A stretch of DNA of 7,349 bases from positions 1 through 7,349 of the forward strand of contig JBGPJM010000236.1 in the NCBI GenBank assembly GCA_041485385.1, in the 5' to 3' direction. This stretch comes from JBGPJM01 sp041485385. Lineage in GTDB: Bacteria; Planctomycetota; Phycisphaerae; Phycisphaerales; UBA1924. A program made the translations under genes and the position numbers. Under the pieces are notes generated by a model, which did not search any database, was not told where the DNA came from, and saw only the letters and a list, made by a program, of their open reading frames with translations. Shown piece after piece: positions 1 through 7,300 of the stretch (positions within the stretch are counted from its first letter, which is position 1; each line of letters begins with the position of its first letter).

Positions 1-1
1 C

Positions 2-820
2 ATCAACTTCACGACCGACACCGCCCTGATTCGCGACGGCCGGTTCGGCGTGCGCATCGATGCCGACCGCCCGATCGTGGCCGCGCTCACGTCCTACGAC
101 ATCGCCGGGCAGCGCGGCTACGGCCTGCTGGGCAACAGCGCAGGCGGGTCGGACACGGGGGCCGTGCCGCTGCTCTCGGCCGGGACGGGGGCGACGGTGG
201 GTGTCTCGATCCTGAACACCACGCCGGTGGCGGCGGGGGTGACGATCACGATCTCCTATGCCGGGGGCGTGGCACCGGACATCACCCGGATCCTGACCGT
301 CGGGCCGGGCACTTCGCGATCGCTCACGGGGGCCCAGCTCGGGCTGCTCTCCGCGCCGATCGCGGGGCTGCGCTACACCTCGAGCGTGCCCATTACCCTC
401 ACAGCCGCCGAGTATCAGAGCGGCGACGGCGACGCGACGCTGGCCGGGACCGAAGGGGCGACTGAGGCGGTCTTCGGGGATGCGTTCCTCAACCCCGCCT
501 TCGCCGGCACCCTCTACCGCGAGACCCTGAGCATCTACAACCCCGCCCCGGTCACGACGGCGCTCCAGGTCTCGTTCCTCCTCCCCGGAGGCTTCCTGAG
601 CTCGTTGAGCCTGACGGTGCCGGGGCATGGGTTCACGTACCTTGCGATCGATCAGGTGGACGCGTTGCGGCGGCTGCCCGGCCCGACCGCGTTCTCGATC
701 AGGCTCGACGCGGCCTCGGCGGTGGTGGCTTCGCTGACGCACTACGACCTCTACCTGGACGGCGGCTGGGGCTCGCTTGGGACCTCCATCGGCCTGACCA
801 CACCCCTCAGGTTTTTTTAG
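2..820 (+). CDS. C-terminal part of a secreted or surface beta-repeat protein (5' end outside window)
   Basis: The frame is open from base 2 to the TAG at 818-820, giving 272 residues. There is no start with a ribosome-binding site inside the window. The GTG at 50 is internal, because the coding-like sequence before it (INFTTDTALIRDGRFG) reads straight into it. The fragment consists of a degenerate repeat of about 106-110 residues: one partial copy and two full copies. Equivalent segments are RPIVAALTSYD (68-100), VPITLTAAEYQ (386-418) and AVVASLTHYD (719-748). The two full copies also share a Leu/Ile-x-Asn-x-x-Pro-Val segment (SILNTTPV and SIYNPAPV) followed by alternating hydrophobic strands. 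This suggests tandem immunoglobulin-like or other beta-sandwich domains on an exported protein. It contains no Lys and no Cys, as the downstream giant protein nearly does. No catalytic motif, transmembrane helix or sorting signal is visible at the C-terminus (TTPLRFF). I do not recognise a named family; it could be the tail of another LEPR-XLL type protein. Confidence 0.85.
   Translation: MNFTTDTALIRDGRFGVRIDADRPIVAALTSYDIAGQRGYGLLGNSAGGSDTGAVPLLSAGTGATVGVSILNTTPVAAGVTITISYAGGVAPDITRILTVGPGTSRSLTGAQLGLLSAPIAGLRYTSSVPITLTAAEYQSGDGDATLAGTEGATEAVFGDAFLNPAFAGTLYRETLSIYNPAPVTTALQVSFLLPGGFLSSLSLTVPGHGFTYLAIDQVDALRRLPGPTAFSIRLDAASAVVASLTHYDLYLDGGWGSLGTSIGLTTPLRFF
793..818 (+). terminator. Candidate intrinsic terminator overlapping the stop codon
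   Basis: CCTGA at 793-797 can pair with TCAGG at 807-811 around a nine-base loop. It is followed directly by seven T residues (812-818). The T-run encodes the last two Phe codons and supplies the T of the TAG stop, so the signal lies inside the coding sequence rather than after it. The five-pair stem is short; two flanking G-T pairs could lengthen it. A seven-base T-run stands out in this GC-rich sequence. It would end the transcript of the upstream gene and separate it from the giant gene. Confidence 0.5.
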
Positions 821-975
821 GGGGAACTGGACGCCGCCAGATTCGTCTAACACGAGGTGGGTGTATTGCATCCTGTCGGGTACACTCTCCGTAGGGAATG
901 AGTCCGGTTCACCTGCCCACAGCAGTCGAGCGCGCACGAGCATTCCGAACCAGCCAAAGTCATCGATCGTCGGTC

Positions 976-1021
976 ACCCCGCCGCCGCGGGCGCTGGTTG
1001 CGCTCTCGGCAGAGGCGGGGT
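976..1021 (+). other. Composite GC-rich hairpin, 16 possible base pairs
   Basis: Read outward to inward, ACCCCGCC (976-983) pairs with GGCGGGGT (1014-1021). Next GCCG (984-987) pairs with CGGC (1007-1010), leaving a three-base AGA bulge on the 3' side. After a symmetric 3x3 internal loop, GCGC (991-994) pairs with GCGC (1000-1003) around the pentaloop TGGTT. That gives 16 Watson-Crick pairs within 46 bases. No T-run follows, so it is not a standard intrinsic terminator. It lies about 145 bases before the giant gene and just upstream of the promoter candidate. It could be a structured leader or trailer RNA, or a DNA inverted repeat; the role is unknown. Confidence 0.5.
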
Positions 1022-1023
1022 TG

Positions 1024-1053
1024 TGGACGAATCGCCCGAGTTCCCGTTAGACT
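1024..1053 (+). promoter_or_regulatory. Weak sigma-70-like promoter candidate for the giant gene
   Basis: TGGACG (1024-1029) matches four of six bases of the -35 consensus. TAGACT (1048-1053) matches four of six of the -10 consensus, with an 18-base spacer. Transcription would start near 1060 and leave a leader of about 105 bases. The match is weak and planctomycete promoters are poorly characterised, so this is only the best candidate seen in the gap. Confidence 0.2.
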
Positions 1054-1097
1054 GTCATCCCGCGGCCGACAACCGCTTAACAAATCCCGGCGCAACG

Positions 1098-1114
1098 CAG
1101 CGAGAGGACCGCTG
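1098..1114 (+). other. Small leader hairpin
   Basis: CAGCG (1098-1102) pairs with CGCTG (1110-1114), giving five perfect pairs around the loop AGAGGAC. It would lie in the 5' leader if transcription starts near 1060. The purine-rich loop resembles a ribosome-binding sequence but has no start codon at a suitable distance. Chance formation in GC-rich DNA is quite possible. Confidence 0.2.
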
Positions 1115-1154
1115 TTCCCCACCGTCGCCGACCCCCTTGTTCGTCAGGGTGTAT

Positions 1155-1158
1155 GGAG
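1155..1158 (+). promoter_or_regulatory. Ribosome-binding site that favours the ATG at 1165
   Basis: GGAG lies six bases before ATG 1165, a normal Shine-Dalgarno spacing. A second in-frame ATG at 1153 would add MEPA to the N-terminus. The only purine run before it (AGGG, 1146-1149) is three bases away, which is too close. The GGAG itself overlaps that earlier ATG, so 1165 is preferred. Confidence 0.5.
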
Positions 1159-1164
1159 CCCGCA

Positions 1165-1353
1165 ATGAGCCTACGGAAGAACCGCTTGAAGCTGGACCAT
1201 CTCGTGGGACGGCGCAGTGGTCGTTTGCCTGAGTTGCTTGCCGCGAGGGCGGGCCTGGCCGACGGGCCGGATCGTGAGCATTGGCGGCGGAAGCGTGAGA
1301 GCGGCTGGCGCGGCATGGAAAGCCTGGAGCCCCGCGTGCTGCTGGCGGGCGAC
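1165..1353 (+). other. Arg-rich head and LEPR-XLL motif
   Basis: Residues 1-50 are basic (MSLRKNRLKLDHL, then GRRSGRLPELL and WRRKRESGWRG). They lead into MESLEPRVLLAG, with LEPRVLL at residues 54-60. LEPR-XLL is a recognised N-terminal domain of very large proteins in planctomycetes and related phyla. Its function is thought to concern export or surface placement but is not established. No hydrophobic stretch long enough for a standard Sec signal peptide is present before or at the motif. An alternative start at M51 (ATG 1315) would leave LEPR at residue 4, but it lacks a good ribosome-binding site. Confidence 0.85.
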
Positions 1354-4300
1354 CACCCGAGCCTGCCCGTGCCGTTCGACCCGATGGTGGGCGACGTGAT
1401 CACCCTGAACGGGCAGGGGATCGGGAGCGCCAGCGGGGTGGTCAACCCGGCGGGAGACGACGACCTGTTCCGGTTCACGGTGAACACGGCGGACTTCGTG
1501 ACGGTCCTGGCGAACACGACGGGGCTGGGGAGCAACCTGAACTCGAGGCTGGAGATCTACGACGCCACGGGAGCGATCGTGGCGCAGGGGAACAGCAACG
1601 GGGTGCTGAGCACGACGTTCCCGCTGCCGGCGCGGGACGGCTGGGTGGGCTTCGTGGCGAACCCGGGGACGTACTACGCGCGGGTGTTGGGGGAGTTGAA
1701 TACGACAGGGCAGTACCAGATCCGGGTCGACACACAGTCCACGGCTGGGCCGGCGATCCCGGCCGCGACCGGCGAGTTCACCATCGCGGGCAACATCACG
1801 CTGGTGGAGCAGGACACGGTCTACCGGATCGACACGCCGGCGGGGGCGGCGTTCGACAGCCTGGCGACGGTCGTCGCCACGGCCGATGCGACGGACCTCA
1901 ACACGCGCGTGGAGGTGTACGACTCGACGGGGCGGCTGCTGGTGGGCGACAGCGACGCCGCGTACCTCACGAGCGCGTATGCCGCGTGGAAGTCCACTCC
2001 CTCGACGCGATTCTACATCCGGGTGCGGAGCGACGACCTGTCGGCAACGGGCCCCTCGACGGGGGCGTTCGCGCTGGTGGTGGACGTGCAGGCCTCCGAG
2101 CTGGACCAGCCGCTGAGCCCGATCACGCGGCGCGGGCGTGACGAGACGATGGCGCTGGTGGACACGTTCGACACGGACTCGTATCGCTTCATGGCGCTGG
2201 GCACCGGGCTGACGTTCATCACGGTGAACGACTTCACCAACGAGGGCGGCTTCGGGCTGCGGCTGTACGACAACACCGGCACCCTGCTGGCCTTCGACGA
2301 CGACTTCGTGGGGACGAACCCGCAGATTGAGACGCAGCTGGTGGGGGGCCAGATCTACTTCCTGGTGGTGGACAGCTTCGAGCCTCCGCCGACGCCGACG
2401 CCGATCCTCCCGGCGCCGTACGGCCTGTACATCGAGGCGAACCACACCAACGACCCGACGGTCCCGGGCGGGCCGGTGATCGACGACCACCAGAACACGC
2501 CGGCGCCCCTGGGCAACAGCGACGCGAGCCGGCGGCAGTTCGAGAACGCGACGCCGATCATCTGGGGCGCGCCGCGCCTGTACTTCGACTCGGACAACAA
2601 CCCGATCTACGACCACAGCTACGTGATCGACGGCGCCGCGACGGGGCGCATCCACGTCGGGTCCGACACGGACCTGTTCTCGTTCGTGCCCCCGGTGGAC
2701 ATGCTTGGCCAATACCCCGGCAACAACGACGACGTGGGCACCGCGGTGTTCGTGGGCGGGGCGTTCTCGGTGGCGGACCCGTTGAACCTGCACCCGGTCA
2801 ACTCGCGGAACCTCTCGCCGTGGGACGCGGGGGACTTCTGGTTCACGGGCCCTCAGGGCGCTCCCTACGGCTTTGCCAACAACCCCGATACCCCGGCGAC
2901 GGCGGGCCCGGAGATCTACGCGCTGCAGTCGGTGGCCGCGAACCAGATCGGGTTCAACTTCCCGTTCCTGGTGGTGGGCGGGGACTTCAACCTGGTGATC
3001 CCCGGCGCGGCGGGGCCGGTGACGCTGAAGAACGTGGCGGCGTGGCTCTTCGACCCGCTGCAGGGCAAGTACGTGTGGGCCGGGCTGGGGGACACCAACT
3101 GCGCGGTGCGGGCGATGACGGTCTTCGATCCGGCCGGATTCGATCCCGACGGCGACGGTCCTGCGGGAATGACGGCCGACCCAGGTCCGGCGTCGCTGGT
3201 TCTTGGCGGCGACTTCACGACGATCGCCGGGGGAGCGGCCAACCGGATTGTCGGCTTCAACTCCAATGGGTACTTCAACCTGGGCACCGGCATCACGGGC
3301 GGCTCGGTGCGAGCGCTGGCGGTGTACGACCCGTCGGACCCGGGCCCCGGACGGATGGCGTCGGCCGGCCCACCGCCGCTCGGCGCCGTGGCGGATCCGT
3401 TCGACCCGCCGGTGACGCTGTTCGTCGGCGGCAACTTCACAAACGCCGGCGGAGTTGCGCAGGCGAACCTGGCGACGTGGAACGGCGCAACGTGGGGCCG
3501 CCCGGCCTATGGCACGCCGGTCCCCAACAGCACGATCAATGGCCGGGTAAATGCGCTAGCCGTGTACGACGAACCCAACCCGGACGCCAACGGCCTGGAC
3601 GTGGGCCCGCTGCTGTTCATCGCGGGGCAGTTCACCTCGGCCGGCGGCGTGACGGTCAGCAACATCGTGAAGTTCGGGCGCGTCGCGACCATGGGGGTTG
3701 ACGCGAATACCGATCCGGCGGGGGTGGTCTACGAGCCACGGCTGCTGTACGAGGCCGTCGACACGGGCATCGACGGCCCGGTCTTCGCAATGACGACCTG
3801 GGACCCTGCCGACGTGGTCGGCACGATCGATCCGGTGCTGGTCATCGGGGGCAACTTCACGCAGGGCGGCGCCGCACCGAACATCGTGGCCTGGGGCGGG
3901 GACAACCGCGGCTTCATCGCGATGGGCACGGGCATGGATGCACCGGTCCGCGCGCTGGTGGCCGTCGGCAACGACGCGCAGGAGCCGGGCATCCCGCTGG
4001 TGACCGGGGTCGGCAGCGCGACGGACCCGCAGGAGGTGGTCTACGCCGGCGGAGACTTCATGATGGCCGGCGGTGGCCCCGCCGCTCACGTTGCACAGTT
4101 CGCGTTCGACCCCAACCCGTTCGTCTTCGACTTTGTCTGGACGCCGCTCAACAGCGGCACCAACGGGCCGGTGTACGCTCTCGCGAACTTCGACGACGCA
4201 AACCGCACGTTCGACAACGCCGCGAACGAGTGGGACCGGAACGACCGGCCCTCGACGCGGGCGCAGATCATCATCAGCGGGACGGACGGCTCGTTCCTGG

Positions 4301-7300
4301 ACACGGCGCTGCGGATCTACGACTCGCAGGGAAACTTGGTCTACCCGACATCGGCGACGGCGCCGTACAGCGTGGACCCGGCGGACCCGGACGGCGCCGG
4401 CCCGCTGCTGGACCTGCCGGTGTACAACAACACGATCTCGCCGATCTTCCCGGATCCGGCGGGGATGCTCGATCCGTCGCTGGCGCCTGGGACCACCACG
4501 GCGCTCGTGGGCGTGCCGATGTGGGGCGGGGAGACCTACTACATCGAAGTGTCGAGCGCGACATTCAACAACAACCAGGACAACACCACCCGCGCGACGG
4601 GCCGGTACAACGTGAGCATCGTGGTGGAGGGGGTGCCACCGGATCTGAACGGCGACGGCGCGCCCGACGGGGTGATTTCGGCGCTGTTCGCGGAGGAGCC
4701 CAACGCGGGCAACTGGACCGGGGCAAACCGGATCGCCGTCGACAACAACGTCGCGGGCGACGGGAGGAACTACGTCGCCGCGGGAACCCCGCCGCTGCAC
4801 GGGAACACCCTCCGCATCTTCAACACGTACCCGAGCCGGTTCGCGGTCGGGCAGGGGGGCGACCTGGGAAACATCCAGACGGTCACCGACACGGACCTCT
4901 ACTACTTCCGCGCCAACGGGGACGGCCAGGTCGAGATCCGGATCAACACCACCAACCTCGCGGACGAGTTCCTCGAGGAGATCGACGACCTGAACACGAA
5001 CCCGGTGATGGTGACGTTCAACCAGTCGACGAAGACCTACAACAGCCGGCTGTCGAGCGTGCTGCGGATTTTCAACAACGATCTGCAGCAGGTGGCGCTG
5101 TCGTCGTTCAACCCGACGGTGGGCGGCGAGTACGACGACACCGGCACGGGCACGTTCGGCCGGAGGTACTTCCACCGTGACGCGCGGGTGGTCCTGAACG
5201 TGCACGCCGGCGACATCTTCTTCGTCCAGGTCGAGAGCGGGCAGCTCCAGACATTCATGACCGACCCGACCATAGTGGACTGGCGGTCCGCGACCGGGTC
5301 GTACGAATTGCTGATCAACGCCCTGAACGACTACAACCCGGACAACAGCGACGACCACATCGACTTCGATCTGGCCGACCCCAACCGGTTCGCCAACCTG
5401 CCGCAGGCGACGCCGATTCTGATCAACGCCGACCCGAGCGACCCCAACAACGGCTCGGGATCGATCACGGGGGTGATCGACGACAACGTCTACAACCCCA
5501 ACGACTCGGATCTCTTCACGTTCTACGCCGTCGCGACGGGCCAGATCACGCTGAACGCGAGCGCCGTCGGGACCTCCGGCGTGGCCTTGGCGATCCAGGT
5601 TCTCAACAACGCGAACGGCGTCGTGGTCACCGGGCTTGGTCAGCCGGGCCAGGGCCTGTCGCTGAGCTTCTTCGCCAACGAGGGCGACCGGTTCTACATC
5701 GCGGTGGACGGCTCGGGCGGCTCGCAGGGCGCCTACCGGCTCGACGTCGTCGGCCAGCCGTTCCACGATGACCACGCCAACGCGGGCGACTGGATCAACG
5801 CCACGCCGCTGACGATCGACACGTTCCTGGGCTCGGCGACGGCGACGGGTCGGATCGAGGAGCCGGGCGATTCGGACGTGTTCCGGTTCACGGCCACGGG
5901 CTTCGACACCGCGCGGGTGATCGCCCAGAGCAACAGCGAGAGCCTCAACACGTTCCTGCGCGTGTACGAGATCGGCGAGGACGGGGCGATGAACCCGGTC
6001 TTCCTCCGCGTCGCCGAGAACGACAACGACCCCAACAACGCCACGCGCTCGCTGGTGACATTCCCGACCACGCAGGGACGCTCGTACTTCATCGTCGTCC
6101 AGGGCGCCGACCCGGATGTGGACTTCGGCAACTACACGCTGGGGCTGAACGTCGACCCGACCGACGACCACCCCAACTTCTCGGCGTTCCCGCTGGCTAG
6201 CCCGATCATTCTGAGCAACGACCCCCTGTCGGGGTTCGCGACCGGCTCGGACCACGGCGTGATCGAGATCCCTGCGGACGACGACGTCTTCCGGTTCACG
6301 GCCCCCGCGGGCGGGCCGGTGTCGATCACCCTCAACCGCACGTCGGGGAACTTCGACCCCGTGGTGCGCGTGTTCAACTCGGCGGGCGTCGAGGTCCCGG
6401 GCTCGCCGGCCATGGACGTCGGCACCTCAGGCAACGTCGTGCTCGGCTTCACCGCCGTGCGCAACCAGACGTACTACATCGTGGTCGACGTGGACACCTC
6501 CGACGACGGCGGCCCGATGCCCGACCTGGGTAACACGGGGGCCTACGACCTGCACGTCTTCGCGCCGCCCAACGACGACCATCCCAACGAGGGCGAGTTC
6601 ACCATCGCCTCGCCGATCATCCTTTCGCCCGTCAGCGGCATCGGCGTCGGCACGGGGCAGATCCTGCCCAATATCGACACCGACCTGTTCCGGTTCGTCA
6701 CCCTCGGGCCGGGCACCGTCACCATCAACCTGACGACGCCCGCCAGCAATCTTGATCCGCGGATCGTCGTCTACTCCTCCAACTTCACCGTCATCCCCGG
6801 CTCGACCGACGACACGGAGACGGCCTCGCAGACCATCACCGCCACCTCGGCGAACCAGGTCTTCTACGTCCTGGTCGCGCCCGACATGTTCGCCGTGGGC
6901 TCGGCCCAGATCGGCTCGTACATCCTGACGATCACCGGTCAGGTCGGCGGGGGCGGCGGCGGGCCCGGCCCCGACGACCACGCCAACGCCGGCAACTTCC
7001 TGGGCGCCACGCCCATCGCCCTGGACCAGCGGACCGGCGATGGCTCGGCCACCGGCATCATCAACTACGTCGGCGACACCGACCTCTTCCGCGTGCAGAC
7101 CCTCCAACTCCAGCCCAGCGCCTCCGGGGTCCGCCCGGTGTACGTGCAGGTCACCACGCCCGCCGGCGGGCTGGTGGACGGCACGGTCCGCATCTTCGAC
7201 CAGTCCTTCAACCTGCTGACGGCCAACTCCAACGGCATCCCCGGGGCGACGGCCAACGTCACCTTCAACCTCCCGCAGCTCACGACGTTCTACATCCTCG

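Larger units (their letters stand above)
821..1164. other. Intergenic region between two same-direction surface-protein genes
   Basis: These 344 bases carry no convincing gene. Small open frames exist on both strands, for example a plus-strand GTG frame 861-1232 that overlaps the next gene's start, and a minus-strand frame 1122-847. Their translations show no recognisable domain and no good ribosome-binding site. The region holds a composite hairpin (976-1021), a weak promoter candidate (1024-1053), a small leader hairpin (1098-1114) and the ribosome-binding site of the giant gene. Bases 821-975 show nothing definite beyond a four-pair CTGG/CCAG inverted repeat (827-840). Confidence 0.7.

Noticed and set aside
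866..886. TTGCAT followed by TACACT as a promoter
   Set aside because: The spacer is only nine bases, far below the 16-18 needed for a sigma-70 type promoter.
861..1232. A 123-codon plus-strand GTG frame in the gap
   Set aside because: It overlaps the start of the giant gene in another frame, has no recognised domain, and would contain the hairpin and promoter candidate.
1171..2793. A 540-codon open frame on the minus strand
   Set aside because: Same compositional shadow opposite the PPC 1-4 region; Arg/Val/His-rich with no motif or credible start.
2820..3701. A 293-codon plus-strand frame inside the giant gene
   Set aside because: It is out of frame with the clear propeller coding sequence, and its translation is Gly/Arg-rich without pattern.
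3556..6255. An 899-codon open frame on the minus strand
   Set aside because: It lies wholly antisense to the giant gene. Its translation is a low-complexity mix of Arg, Val, His and Asp with no domain. Stop-free antisense frames are expected opposite GC-rich coding sequence with G or C in third positions.
6946..6963. G-rich tract that might form a G-quadruplex
   Set aside because: It is explained by six consecutive Gly codons in a linker between PPC 9 and 10, and most runs have only two G residues.
1456..7100. Repeated DNA words around TTCCGGTTCACGG as a DNA-level repeat
   Set aside because: They occur in frame at the conserved L/V-F-R-F-T protein motif, so they reflect protein repeats rather than a separate DNA element.
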